Shown here in pieces: positions 43,582 to 55,812 of a DNA stretch of 64,000 nt. The notes beneath the pieces are model-generated. The model was given only the letters and a program-made list of their open reading frames with translations, ran no database searches and was not told the DNA's origin. The position numbers were made by a program, and so were the translations under genes. Position 1 is the first letter of the stretch. The number at the start of each line of letters is the position of its first letter. Location of the stretch: contig OY986439.1 of NCBI GenBank assembly GCA_963920525.1, forward strand, positions 41,730,819 through 41,794,818. The letters run 5' to 3'. The DNA comes from Dichetophora obliterata. Its lineage: Eukaryota > Arthropoda > Insecta > Diptera > Sciomyzidae.

Positions 43582-45420
43582 CTTAAAATTCAGTAAGAAA
43601 TAAGTGTAGGTCAATTAAATAGTGATTAATGTTTAACACCATGTATAATTTAAGATAGAATATAAGACGTCTGCTTAAAAAAAGAACATTTATACTATGT
43701 CCTCATAAAGCAAATGTACAACGATGATGCAAATTTTTATCCAGCACATTGAATGCCTTTTTAGAAAACACTGTTTTAGAGATCTTAGTATTCTTCCTTT
43801 TCTAACAGTCAAATATTGTAGCATTCTCCTAATAGTACCCAAAAAAGATGATTTAAAAATAAATACATTTTCTTGATGTTTTCGACCATTTATGTACAAA
43901 TATCAACAAGAAATAGGTTCACTGCCTTTGTGACACACCCTGAGATTGGATTCTTAAATTTCTTTGTCTGTCTCCACTCCTTGGTTACTCCTTGCCAGAA
44001 TCATGCTGCTTTGACTCTATTTGTTTTTTTTTAAGTTGGCTTAGCGCACCGTGCAATGCAGCAATTTTATTGGAATTTATTGCCTTGACGCATAATTTAT
44101 GCAATTAGCGTTTATTCAACATATAAACTTAAGACAATCACGATTCTGTACAAGCAACAGCAGCAGCAGCACCAGCAGTCACAACAGCACAACAAAAACA
44201 ACCACTGACACAATAAAAGCTGCTCCCGCAGGATGCTTTAAGATGCCGCATGCAAATTAAGCCCAGCTACGACGATAAACGGAGGCTGCCAGCAAAAAAC
44301 CGAAGAAAAAAAATCTAGAGATATACAAAGAAGTAGCGACTGCAACAAAACACAGCGACCGTGCAGCAATCAGTGTCATTTTCATTTGTCTGCAATTTCA
44401 TTGTTGTTGCTGTTGTTGTTTTTTAGTTGCTTTGTTTTTTGTTTTAAGTAGCAGTGCGAAAAATGTTTTATATCGCTTATAAGTCGGCGTCAGCGTGGCG
44501 CACTTCAAGTGCTGCGCATGCGCGCAATTTAAGTCAACGCAATCGCACAACAGAAGAAAAACTTCGATTATTCCCGCTGCTCGAGTTAATTTGCATGCAA
44601 TGCAAACTGGTTTTGGAGAAAAAATAAATTTAAAGAATTTTCTAAAGGATACAAATTGTAGTTGTTGGTGTTGATTTTGATTTGTTGTTGTCTCCTCGCA
44701 TGAGTGGCGGACTTGCCTGCTGTTCTTGTTGCTGTTGCTTTTACTATTGTAGTTTAGTAGTGTGGCAGGCATAGCTTCATGGCTTTTACTGTTTTACTGT
44801 CACGATTGCAGCCCGAACCAAATCAATGTAAGATTCTTTTAAATTTTCCACGCTATTCTGCGAAAAAAATTGCAGCATTTGTGTCAACGTTGGCCTCAAA
44901 GCGAATCACTTTGGGCACGCCTGAAGAAACAGTCAATTTTTTAGGCAATGGTTTCATGCGTTGCTAAATCTTTTAAATTACATTTTCTTCTTAAGAAATC
45001 TTTTTTTAATTTTTTTTTTAATATTTTTCCAAACATTTATACAAAGTTTTTGGATTTGGTCATTTTTTTCTTGTGAAAAGTTTCTTGAGAATTTGTGTAC
45101 GGGCAAACGCGTGGGCTTGGAGCTGGTTTTCTGTTGGTATACATTTTTTTTTTATTTTTGTTGTTATAAAAGTTGTAACAAGAACAACTTGTTACATTAT
45201 GGCTTGGCAGTCACCACCTGGAAACATATCTGTTAACCAGAGCAAGTGGCGCATTTTTTAGATTTAAATCGATTTAGACAATTTTCAAATTTTCAGTTTA
45301 TATTTAACAAAGAAATAACATAGTCATAATAATAGTATTTACAAGAGATTTTACTACTTTTTTACTACTATTTATGATGTATTTTTTATATAATATTATG
45401 TTTTATTTGTTTATTTATCC
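43582..45420. other. Unassigned sequence with CAG/CAA simple repeats
   Basis: No supported gene. CAGCAGCAGCACCAGCAG (about 44158), GTTGTTGCTGTTGTTG (about 44401) and similar runs occur. The 124-codon minus frame at 44398-44772 is a translation of such repeats. A 62-codon plus frame at 44779-44967 is less repetitive but unrecognised. The flanking DNA looks like undisturbed fly non-coding sequence. Confidence 0.5.
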
Positions 45421-45453
45421 TTTGACTTAATTCGCTTTTCTTTTCTTTTTCAG

Positions 45454-45508
45454 GTGAGTTTTCGAACTTTTATTTATTTCTCAAATATGAAACGTTTACA
45501 AAGATGTC
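45454..45508 (+). other. Candidate recursive splice point or 55-bp micro-exon
   Basis: A 17-base, nearly pure pyrimidine tract ending CTTTTTCAG (to 45453) is joined directly to GTGAGT (45454-45459). This acceptor-donor juxtaposition is the form of ratchet points known from long Drosophila introns. A second donor, GTAAGTATTT, follows at 45509, so the alternative is a 55-base exon with a short open stretch starting ATGAAACG. Sequence alone cannot choose between them or prove use; chance is possible in T-rich DNA. Confidence 0.35.
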
Positions 45509-45574
45509 GTAAGTATTTGTTTGTTAGTTTTGCTATTGACTAGTTTTACTTTTCTTCACGATTTTCAATTGTTA

Positions 45575-46345
45575 TTCAGAACAAATCTTTTCAAATCAAT
45601 GAAAGATCAATTAAAATTTAGAAATAACATTTCAAATTCATAACAGATCAATCGAAAATCAGAAGAGGTCAATTTTATTTCAGAAAAATTCAACTAAAAT
45701 TCAGACGAGATCAATTGTTATTTAAAACAAATTAGTTAAAGTAAATAATTGAACAATTTATATCACTTGAAATTTAGAAAATTTATTTCAAATTCACAAA
45801 AGATTAATGCACATTCAGAAAAGATCAACTGAAATTCAGAAAAGGTCAACTGAAACTCAGAAATTTAAAATTGAAAAAGATCAATTGAAATTCAAAAAAA
45901 ATCAATAGATATTAAAAAAAAATCAGTTGAAATCTAAAAAATATCGATGGAAATTCTGACGTGATTAATTGCAATTCAAAAACGATCAATTAAAATTCAG
46001 AAAAGTTCAATTGAAATTCAAAAAAGGTCAATTGTAATTCAAAATAAGTCAATTAAAGTTTATATTTGATCAATTGAATCCAGAAACTGAAATTCAGAAA
46101 TTCCATTTCAAATTCACATTCAAAAAAGATTAATTTAAATTTTGAAATTTAATTTTGAATTTATAAAGATCAATGGAAATTCAGAAATTTCACTACAAAT
46201 TAAGAAAAGGTCAGTTGAGATATAAACCTGAAAAAGATCAATTGAAATTCAGAAACGATCAATTGATATTCAAAAAACTTCAATTGAAATTCAGAATAGA
46301 TCAGTTCAAGTTCCAAAAAGACCATTGGAAATTCAGAAGATATAT
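45575..46345. repeat. Degenerate minisatellite, unit ~21 bp
   Basis: About thirty imperfect copies of a unit near GATCAATTGAAATTCAGAAA fill roughly 770 bases; variants include GGTCAACTGAAACTCAG and GATCAATTAAAATTCAG. Spacing is mostly 19-24 bases with a few interruptions. No coding frame survives. It lies about 70 bases after the candidate splice point. Confidence 0.85.
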
Positions 46346-46526
46346 GTAAAAATGTTCTTCCTTAACTCATATTCTTGAAAAAAATTAAAAATTAAAGACT
46401 TTGAATACACTTAAACACGGATGTGGGGGTATTTTGACATCGACCCAATCGAAGATAATGTCTTGCTAGGAGTTTTAAACAATCTGTGGTTTTTCCAATA
46501 TTTAATTTGTATTTCAGTTAGTTTTC
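46346..46526. other. Short spacer
   Basis: A short unassigned stretch between the minisatellite and the decayed RTE copy. Nothing recognisable. Confidence 0.4.
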
Positions 46527-46713
46527 CTTACTTAGGCGCTACAACCGTGTGTCAATCTTGGCCTTAAATAAGAATGTGAGAAAGTCATTTCCGTCATTCT
46601 CTTGCTGGCACCAGTTGGAAATTCATCAGGTTATGCTCTACTTGGTCTTTCTAATGAAGATGCGGTAGTCTTCTTCTGCGTTGAACGCCACTGGATACTG
46701 AATCGAATATTTT

Positions 46714-49604
46714 CTACACTGGAGCATCGTCTTTCCTGTGCTGAACATGACCTAGCCAGCGAAGCCACTCGATTTTAATGCGCTTGACTATGTCGATGTC
46801 AACGTACAGCTTGTACAGTTCATTATTCCACCGTATTCGGTATTCGCCATTTACGCAGATTTTTCCGGAAATCTTACGAAGAATATTTCTCTCGAAGGCT
46901 CCTAAAGTCTTTTTATCCAAAGTGCATGTTGAGCGATTTGTATTTAGTACGCGTTTTTCGTTCGTTGAGGATAGAAAGCTCTGTTTTTCAATTGCCTTTT
47001 GAGGCCAAAGTAACACCTGTTTGCAAAAGTTATCCTTCGTTTGATCTCAATGCAGATACTATTAGTTGGGTAAATGCTGGATTAAAGACAGACGAAGTCC
47101 TTCACAACCTCGAAGGTGGTATTGTCAACTGTAACGTGTGTACCAAGACAGTGGGACAGTTCGTTGGTTATAACCAAGTATTTCTTTTTATATGTATTCA
47201 CTGCAAGACCCATTCGACTTGACTATCTTTCTAATCTGGAGAATGCTGCAATGACTTAGCGTCAATTATGACAAATAACAATTATGGTCAATGATATCGA
47301 TGTCATCAGCATACGCAAGCAGCATAACATTCTTGCAGAATATTGTGTTACTACGTCTCAGATAAACAGCTGGGATGATCTTCTCCATCATTAGGTTGAA
47401 AAAGTCGCACATTAAGGAATCACCTTATTTGAAACCTCGTTTGATAGGTTGGGAGAGTTCCTTCCCGATTTAAACTGCGCTGCTGGTGTTGCTCAGTGTC
47501 ATCCTGCAAAGTAATACTAGTTTTGCAGGAATACCAAATTTAGACATGGTGGAGTATAGGTGATTCCTCGACATAAGTTAGTATAAGTATAGGAAATAAG
47601 TTCGACCTTCATCTGCTTTGAGTACCAGAGCATAGGGATATTCCTGGAAATTGTAGAGCAGATGAGCTCGCTATAGAAGGTACAACGGTAGCGCTGCTGC
47701 CTGAAATGGAAACATTAGGTATGCCACTTGCATCGTGCAAGCTGGCTCTAAGACAACATGTCACAGAAATGGCTAATTTCAGGTGGAACCATAGCATCAC
47801 CTCTAACACTGATAGACAAATGTGGCCTAGTTTTATTGAAAAAAGAACGACGAAGCTCATTCAAAAGGCGAGGAAAGATCTCTCCATTCTGATAGACGTT
47901 ATAACAGGATATTGCCTTATAGGTAGGTATGCCTTAAGAATAAGGGTTTACGCAAACGACTTCTGCAGGAGTTGTAGGGATGAGGAAGAAGAGGAGACGG
48001 TATCGCATCTCCTTTCCAAGTAAATGGTAAACTATATTTTACAGAATTATTTTGACCAAATACAGAATGGAAAAAGCAATTATTTCCAGGTCCCGCAGTA
48101 TTTGTTCATGTCTTGCTTTATCCCGTAGAAGACATTAGCATATAGGCAGTCTCTTTTTTGATGATCTCAGGGATCTTTAGGAGGTAGACGTTAGGCGTAT
48201 TCTGCTTTTAATTAAAAGTACAGGTTATTTCCACGGCAGTGCTTAGGAGAGCAAGAGGGCAGTAATAGATCCCCTGTGGTATAACAACGGACCAAATATC
48301 TGGTCCATGTGGGATGAGGACCACCTTAACCTAGCCTTAGCTATAGGTGATTCCTTATTGGACTGACAAAGGCGGCTTTGTAGTCGAAAACTAGATGGTA
48401 GGTGTCGATTCGTTTTTCTTGGGTCTTTTCCAATACTTGTCGTAGCGTAAAGATCTGGTCGATAATAGACTTTCCCGGTCTGAAGGCACACTGATATGGT
48501 CCAATAATTTGGTTTACAATGGGTTTCAATCTTTCACATAAAACGCTCGACAGGACATTATATGCGATATTACGAAGGCTTATCCCACGTTAATTGGCAC
48601 AAATAGTGGAATCGCCTTTCTTGTAGATTGGGCAGAGTACACGGAGATTTCAGTCGTTTGGAACGCATTTTTCTGATCATATTTTGCATAGAAGTTCGTA
48701 AATACATTTAAATAGATCTTCGCCTCCGTTCTTAAACAGCTCAGCAGGTAAGCCATCAGTTTCCGCGGCTTTGTTATTTTTAAGCCAAACTATAGCTGTC
48801 AGAACTTCATCATAGTCGGGCAGCGAAACTTCGATGCTGTCATCCGTAATTGGGGTTTCTGGGATATCATTTCTATTGCACTGATTGTTGTCAGCACAAC
48901 CCTTTAGATGCTTAGAGAAGTTTTCCCTCCATAACGTCAGTGTACTCTGGATATCTGCCACTAGATTTCCGTTTTCATTCTTGCAGAAAGAGGCCCGGTT
49001 TTAAAACCACCTGCAAGGAGTCTTATTTTTTCAATGAATTTTTGAGCCACATTTCTGTATTGCTACTTAGCAGCTCGCGTTACAACCGACTGCAGGGTGG
49101 TTTTGCAGGCGGCGTCTTTCTCTGCAGTGGCAGAGACTCCTAGTTGTACCACTGGTTTTGACGAGTAGTCGGAATCACCTCTTCAGCAGCTGCACGCATG
49201 GAGTGGGAAATGTGTGTTTACTGCGCGCATAAATCATCAATTGGAGGAGTGATTTGAAGCAGGAGTGAAAGTCGAGTGGCGAAAGCTTAGGCTGTCTGTT
49301 TTTATTGCAGCTTGTTGAAGTCTTGCTTTCTATGTGTAGTGATCCGAGTCAATGTTTGCATAACGGATCGTGCGTACATTCAATACACTGCAAGAGTGCC
49401 TTTCGTCGATCAAAACGTGATCAATTGGATGTCTGGTTTTTTGATCAGAGGACATCCTGGAATATTGAGATGCTTCAATCTAGTGCTACGTACGACCATG
49501 TTTCGTGCTTTTGTAAAGTCAATCAGCCTCATTCCGTTATCGGAGGTGTTTTCGTGTAGGCTGAACTTTCCAACTGTTGGATTAAATACATTTTCCTTGT
49601 CCAC
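46714..49604 (-). pseudogene. RTE endonuclease-RT pseudogene
   Basis: Surviving blocks, 5' to 3' on the minus strand: KFSLHENTSDNGMRLIDF of the endonuclease (49604-49410); DIQSTLTLWRENFSKHL to LKNNKAAETDGLPAELF and LFKCIYELL (48961-48677), where GADG of the intact copy is ETDG; KPIVNQIIGPYQCAFRPGKS to YKAAFVSPI (48529-48341), in which the catalytic Asp of KAAFD is Val; and the C-terminal KTLGAFERNILRKI to RWLGHVQ (about 46930-46714). Frames shift between blocks. The copy cannot encode an active protein. Confidence 0.88.
47569..48341 (+). mobile_element. 5'-truncated non-LTR fragment (RNase H end, I/LOA-like) inside the RTE copy
   Basis: Flanked by an exact 14-bp duplication, TATAGGTGATTCCT (47555-47568 and 48342-48355). 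A plus-strand frame, partly shifted, reads VPEHRDIPGNCRADELAIEGT (about 47620-47680), the end of an RNase H domain. It then gives LGMPLASCKLALRQH, TGYCLIGRYALRI and CRSCRDEEEEETVSHLL (47706-48023), the C-terminal Cys/His tail seen in RNase-H-bearing I/LOA/R1-type elements. No poly-A tail; the end reads CTTAACCTAGCCTTAGC. Confidence 0.85.
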
Positions 49605-49643
49605 CTAAGCGCTGAAGTCACCAATCACGATTTTATATCGTAA

Positions 49644-52600
49644 TTCGGAAAGCGGAAAGCGTGCATTGGATTAAGTAAATACACGTTACTAAAGAAAGAG
49701 CTCCGGGCCCTAAAGTAAAATGCTTCCTTTTTTCTCTATTTGTAATTTTTGAAGACTTTCAATGTGAATAATTCAATCAATAATTTCTTATGTATTGTAT
49801 AATTTTTTTTGTAAAGTTTTTTAGAATTTTTTATTTAACTTGTAAATTTTTATCTACAGGTTATTAGTATTTTCTTCAAAAATTTTTAGTTTCACTGTTC
49901 TTTGTGTTTTTAAAATTTTTCCACTATTTTTATATATTTTTTTTAGTTTTTTCTATATTTATTTAATTATTTTTTAGCTTTTAAAAAGATTCCGTTTATG
50001 GTTTTTATTTTTTCAAGTTTTTCTGTTCATTAATTGCAATTTAGTTTTTCGTCCGATCGATTTGATTTAAAATGGATTTTTCAGAGAAAAACTGCATCTT
50101 TAGACAGACGTAGCTGTTTTTTTTTGTCTTTGTTTTCCCAATTCTCAAAAACTTTCATTTTTTTTAAAATGGTCGCCATTTTTTTTTCTAAATGTTTTTT
50201 TTTTAAATTCCCTACGTCCGGCTTTTTTAAGAATCTTTTTCGTTTTTGTTCTCAAATGATCCATTTGAACGAATTGCTGACAACGCCACTGAAGTCATAG
50301 CCAAGAGGTGCCATTTTCAAAGCAGCATTATGCAAAAAAGTACTTATTAATATACTAAAGATGTGTACAAAGTTTGAAACGAATTCATCATATCGATTTA
50401 TTTTTATAAAATAGGAAAGACCACCTAAAATTCTGACGTGTTTACCTATTGACAGACGCCTGTACATATATGCAATAAAAAATACATTCAAATCAAGACA
50501 ATAAATTTTCAGTAAGAAGCTAGCACCAATAATGAATAGGTATAAACTTAACCAAATTAGCTAAAACTATCAAAACTAATAATCATATATTATGCAAAAT
50601 AATCGTTCGAATAATAATCGATGTTTTTATAGTTAATCGATGTTATTAAAAATATTTACAGTAATAAAATGCACAGCACTGCTAATATCGATAATGCTAT
50701 TTATTTACTTATCGATAATTGTAGGCTTTTGAAATGCCTAGAGTGCTCATTCAACGTCTACCCCGTCAACTAACTCAAACAGCACGCATGCGCAGCACAA
50801 ATTCGAACATTTAATTGAATAGCCGCCGCCACCGCTGCGTCAAAGCAACGTTATTTGAATAACTTTTTTTTATACAAATGCATGCATGTCTGTATATTTG
50901 TCTGATTACTTTTAATAGGTATGTGTAGCGTGATGTGAGCGGCTTTTATGTGCCTGCAGCACATTTCTGCGCGCTTGACTTGGGTTACTTTTAACACTTG
51001 TTGCATTTTTAAATGGCTTTATTTTTTTTTAATTTTTATTCAGTACAATGTTTATTTCAATTACTCAGAATCGGTATGAACAATACGAAATACTCATTTA
51101 GATGTGTGTTTACGTTTTATTAACATTTTTTTTATGACTACACAGAAATAAACAAAAATTGTTTACATATGAAAAAATTATAAAAACAGCGACATGGTTT
51201 TTCAACTGAGAGTATAAGTGCGGGTACGAATACTCCTGCTTGGGACATTAAACAAAAGAGCACGTATTTTAATTTTTAATTCTTCTTATTTCTTATTAGC
51301 GACAAAGTATAACAAGTTTCTGTAAGTAATTTACACCACATTAAAAATTCAGCTTAATGATTGCCAACTTAATTTATTTTTGCGCTTTTTTATGGTGCTT
51401 CTGTAGAACTTCAAATATTGTCAAGCTAAAAATATAATCGTAAAATATAGTCGTTCTTCATGTAATTAGTTTTTACCATGCACTCATAAAATATATCAAC
51501 GGAGTGATAATAAATTTAAGCCAAGTTCATTGGCTGCTTTATAGCGCTTTAATAAAGACATTTTTATGTGTTGTTGTCTTTATTGTACTGTGGCTCAATC
51601 TTGACATGACATTTCGTCCAATGACAAGAGAAAAACCATTTAAATAACAAATGACGTTTCATGTGTTGTAGGTCTTTTAGAAACATCGAAAGCGTTACAG
51701 AGTTGTTAAATAAACTTTTTTTAATACCAGCTAAGAGATCTAATCTGACTCGGGAAATTATTTTATTTACCATTTTTGTTTTTTAGATGCTTATGATATT
51801 TAGTTATTGAAATGCTTTTCAGCTGAAATACTTCACTTCACAGAAAAATACAAAAACATAAAAACTAAGCACAAAGAACCACGTTGTTCAGCTTCTAATA
51901 AAAAACAGCAACAATTAAAACGTAGCTACTAGCAATAAAATCACCAAAGATTTATAGAAAGTAGTTGTAATCGTGTTGTTAGCGTTTTTTATCGTCTGAA
52001 ATTTGAACTTGCGTGGGCCAAGCGCGTTATTAAGTGAAAGTTTTTTTTTTCATTCGTTTCATCAACTTTATACGCTGTATTTAAATTTAATTTAAACAGC
52101 CCACATTTACCCGAAATGCAGCTAATTAAATTCGGTTTAAACGCTCTAATAAATAAATGAACTCATCTACATAAATGTAAATCATGTTAATGCGACAAGC
52201 TCGAGTTAAACGCGGTGGTTAACTTAACAATTAAACTGCTGTAAGTATTTAAGAAAAGTAAAATATAACAATAGCTTTATTTGAAAAATAGAAGCAGTCA
52301 AAGCACACAATATAATAAAAAAAAAAAAAATAATGTGCTGCTTCATTAAATTTAGGCGCTTTAAATAAAGCTTTACAACTTTTTGAGGAAACTCTAACAA
52401 ATTTCCGCCAGTGCTTTTTTAGAGGAAGCAAATTTTCGAACCCAAATTAATTTAATTAACTTCAACCCACTAACGACAAACAAAATAACTCACAGTCACT
52501 TAAGCCTCGATTCGATCCGATTCGATTGTGCAGAAAGTCGACTACGCGGTCTCAATTAACCTTTTATGGCAAACTGGGTGTAACAGCCGAATAATTGTTG

Positions 52601-53270
52601 AGCAAATAAAATAAATAAAATTGAATAAAGCCAAACTGTTAGTTTTATTTTGTTGTTTCTGTTTAGCAATTTTCATGCAATTCGCATGAAAATGTAATTA
52701 AATTTACACACTGTGTCTATGAACTGCATGAATATTTTAACCTAGTTAACACCTGGGGAATTATTTATAGTTTCGCCTGTGTGAGGGTCGTTGCTCAAAG
52801 GCACAAAAAACTGGCGCATTCCATTGTTTCAACGTTGATTTTCGAAAATTTTTTTAAACGAAGCTTCTTGCGTCCCGTTTTGCTGATTTGCTTGGATTTA
52901 AATAGCAAAAACTAACTGATTTTTTATCGATAGCTGTCGGTTTTGCCTTACACCGAATAGGTAAGTAATTTACCACACAGTGTTTGGAGTAGGAGTACGA
53001 ATATTTACGGGGGTTAAAGAGGAGGTCGAGTTAAGAAAAAAGGGTAAGGGTCTTTTTTTGCACCCTTAGGAGTGACAGGGTTAATTGGTATTTCAAGACT
53101 TTTATTCACGCAATGGTTTCTAGCTGAAAAACTAACTCACAGAAAACTTATTTAAAGATTTCGTTTGAAAGACAATTAAAGGATCTTTTTAACGGTGTTT
53201 CAACGAACCCACATTGAGCGCAATTTTTTCTGAATTTTGCGTTATAAATAAATATTCTTTTAGCATCAAA
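49644..53270. other. Unassigned AT-rich sequence, no gene supported
   Basis: Long T-rich stretches (49740-50240) and ordinary non-coding DNA. Frames such as 50034-50300 are F/S-rich chance readings. A TAGGTAAGTAAT donor-like site is at about 52957. No element ends, tRNA-like boxes or coding domains were recognised. 50750-52000 may be less disturbed host sequence. Confidence 0.45.
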
Positions 53271-53284
53271 CTTGTGATTTTTTA

Positions 53285-54235
53285 CTTTTCAGTGCATCTC
53301 TAGGTGACTTTACGCTAGAGCCTCCCCGGCAAATTGCAGCTGCAAGAAGAAATCGATCTGTGGAGGAACCTACCCAGAACCCGACCGCCAAGAGGGCTAA
53401 AGCCCATGGTGTAGGGGCAAAATCCTTCGCAGAGGTTGCTAAGAACAGCACAATTGTAGGGGTGATAGACCAGAACAGCGCGGATGGTAAGATACCCAAG
53501 CACCAATGGAGCTGGATAGAGGCTTCGCTCGCTAAGGTCGCCTTGCAGGTCCTGAAGGACAAACCTGGACCACCTTCGTCATGCACGAATGCGGGATGGT
53601 TTCAGGGCAATGTGAAGCTGATGGCCTGTGACAATGAAAGATCCGCTGAGCTATTTAAAGCTGCGATTGGAAAAGTCGGTGAGGTCTACCCAGGCGCTCG
53701 ACTAAAAGCGGTAAATTTGGCCGAAATTTCGTCAAGACCAAGAGCCAGAGTCCGGGTTCCAGTCACCCCATCTGAACCTAAGGAGATTCTGGAAATGCCA
53801 CTCAAAACTGGAAGGTGGTGAAGTTGGAACCTAAAGCTGAGGATGCGAAAACCGATCCCAAGAAATGCAAGATGGAGGTTTTGTTGATCCTCAACAATGA
53901 ATGTCTTGACCAACTAAACAAGGACAAATGTACTCTTAACTATGGGTTTATTAAGATTCACCCAAGAATCTACAAAACGGACACGGTTTCTCTCGTAAAT
54001 CGTGCAGTCTGTAGTGCCACGACTGAGAATCCCAGCGACATCGACGAGTTGGTTTCTGGAAGCGAGGATGAGTTATCATCCGCATCCGAACTAGCGACGG
54101 CGATGACAATCTCCTAAAGGAGCAGGCTCCGTCAGAGGTACCCTTCACCGACGAAGAGGCTGACACCATGGCATTTAAGCCTTGCACAGATACACGGACA
54201 ACAGCGGCTAAGTCAGGTAAATCTACGCATTTATA
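53285..54235 (+). pseudogene. LOA-like non-LTR ORF1 (DUF4780-type) fragment
   Basis: The region reads as the gag-like first protein of insect LOA-type retrotransposons, carrying a DUF4780-like domain. Text from about 53297 (GDFTLEPPRQIAAARRNRS) leads into KSFAEVAKNSTIVGVIDQNS (from about 53420), KHQWSWIEASLAKVALQVL, PGPPSSCTNAGWFQGNVKLMACDN, AIGKVGEVYPGARLKAV and SSRPRARVRVPVTPSEP. A one-base shift near 53815 moves to WKVVKLEPKAED, VLLILNNECLDQL, NYGFIKIHPRIYKTD and an acidic tail. The first codon of the 154-codon frame is GTG inside a longer coding text, so the start is lost. Probably 5'-truncated and dead, though long open stretches remain. Confidence 0.7.
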
Positions 54236-54790
54236 AGAATTCCACACAGAATTTTCGTAGATTTTGTATAATAAAAATGTAAGTAAATACAAATGTGCAG
54301 CCCTGTAAGATGCTCACCTAAGCAAAGTTTGCAACGATTAAATTGTCATTTGGTTTGTCAAGCAGAAATAGAAAGCTCGCCATTTTTCGTTCTTAACTTG
54401 AAATTAAAACGTTTTGTAATACATAAAAAGCGCACAAATGCAAGATTTATATACATTTTTCAAAATTGAATTAACGTTGAACTTTTAGTTCTTTTACTTT
54501 GTTTCTAACTTTTTATAGGTTTAATGCAAATTTTTTTAAAAAAAAACAAAATATACAAAAAATTTTTAGAAACTTTGAAAGATTTTAACTGAGAAATTTT
54601 ACTAGCTGTTGGTTTTAAATTGAAAAAAAAAAAAAATTAAATAAACTTGCAAAAACAGATTTACACGGATTTTTTATGCCGCATTTGTGGATTTTTACCC
54701 TCTTTGGGTTGGCATCACACTGGTGTTCTATTACCTTTATTATGGAGCTTGGTAGTGGATTAAATACTGATAGAAAATAAAAAACATTAG
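54236..54790. other. AT-rich spacer
   Basis: Nothing recognisable. It separates the ORF1-like and RT-like fragments of what may have been one LOA-like element. Confidence 0.4.
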
Positions 54791-55215
54791 CTGCAAGCTT
54801 CTGCCTATGCTGATGACGTCGATATTGCTGCACAGGGAAAGTTTCCTAACACTCTTACGGAGCTGCTTGAATCAGTGCTTTCCGATCTCAATATTTAGAC
54901 CAAAATCTGTGGACTGGGGGTAAGTGCAAAAAAAAAAATTGAACTGGTCTTTTTACGAGGAAATACAAAATTCCGCGCATAGTACCTCCACGTCTTGATG
55001 GCACTCTGCAATATTTCTTGGAAAAGGCACAACACTTGGGAGTTGTTTTGGATAGAAAGTTAAGCTGGAAACCGAACTTTCTTGAGTGAACTAGGAAAGC
55101 CAATATTGCTTTATATGCCTGAAAAAAAGCTCTAGGTAAAACATGGGGACTTACCCCGAATATTGCACGTTGGATTTATATAGCACAAAGTACAAAGAGC
55201 TGCGGCTGTAAAATA
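54791..55215 (+). pseudogene. LOA-like reverse transcriptase fragment
   Basis: The catalytic block ASAYADDVDIAAQGKF (about 54796-54843) is followed by LTELLESVLSDL, a stop, KICGLGVSA, a broken ELVFLRGN, AQHLGVVLDRKLSWKPN (in another frame, about 55030), and ALGKTWGLTPNIARWIY (about 55129-55180). Order and wording fit LOA/I-type RTs. Many frameshifts and stops are present. It lies downstream of the ORF1 fragment in the same orientation, with the intervening endonuclease missing. Confidence 0.7.
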
Positions 55216-55469
55216 CATAGTCTAAAAATTTTGTATATGATTTAGAAAATTAAGAATTCCGTTAACTAGCTTTATAAGCACTGACTTTTCGAAATAAAGA
55301 TCATTAATTTAACAAGCTTCAATCAGCTGACTTAATTTATCAAAAGCCTGAGTGCATTTTTTGTGCCGGCTGACATAAATTAAAATTAATAAATACTTAG
55401 GGCCAGTGGCGTTTTTAAGCGCCAGCAAATTTCGAGGCAGGTCCTTTTTTTAAAAAAAAAACATAATCG

Positions 55470-55812
55470 AAACATATCACACTGGTACACGACTCTTGTA
55501 GATCACCTCATGCAATATTCTCCGGACCGTAAAGACATAAACATATTTTACAAGCTCGTGTTTAATTTTACTTTGACTTTTTTTATTATCTGGCTGCATT
55601 CACGGCTGCATCTAGGGCGGCCTGCATGCTTTGCATTTTCAAATGTTGAGGCTCCCTTGAAACCCTGCGTGATGCTCCTAATGGTGTAGCAACTTCTATC
55701 CATAACTTCTGCAATCTCAACATAAGATTTGCCTTGATTGTGCGAACATACAATAAATTTGTGCTGAGATTCTGTGGTTATCCATTTTGGATAAAATCAA
55801 TTAATTTCTTAA
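55470..55812 (-). pseudogene. Tc1-like transposase N-terminal fragment
   Basis: Minus-strand text reads ESQHKFIVCSHNQGKSYVEIAEVMDRS (about 55775-55695), the first helix-turn-helix. It continues as YTIRSITQGFKGASTFENAKHAGRPR, with the GRPR hook between the two DNA-binding subdomains (about 55695-55610), then SQIIKKVKVKLNTSL and a stop. The catalytic DDE domain is absent. Confidence 0.75.

Larger units (their letters stand above)
46527..49643 (-). mobile_element. Decayed, 5'-truncated RTE copy, inverted relative to 39127-42351
   Basis: Reading right to left, it starts inside the endonuclease near the GDFNAK codons (about 49643) and ends at CTTACTTAGGCGCTACAACC (about 46527), the complement of the intact copy's 3' end. 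The same nucleotide text is followed throughout with many substitutions and indels. A 773-bp non-LTR fragment (47569-48341) interrupts the RT region. The first ~500 bases of the endonuclease and the leader are absent, typical of 5' truncation. Confidence 0.9.

Noticed and set aside
43690..43899. 69-codon minus frame
   Set aside because: Looked faintly like a non-LTR tail but no motif could be matched; left unassigned.
44398..44772. Glutamine-rich 124-codon minus frame
   Set aside because: Translation of CAA/GTT simple repeats; no domain, no splice or promoter support.
53266..53586. 106-codon minus-strand frame
   Set aside because: Antisense of the LOA-like ORF1 fragment.
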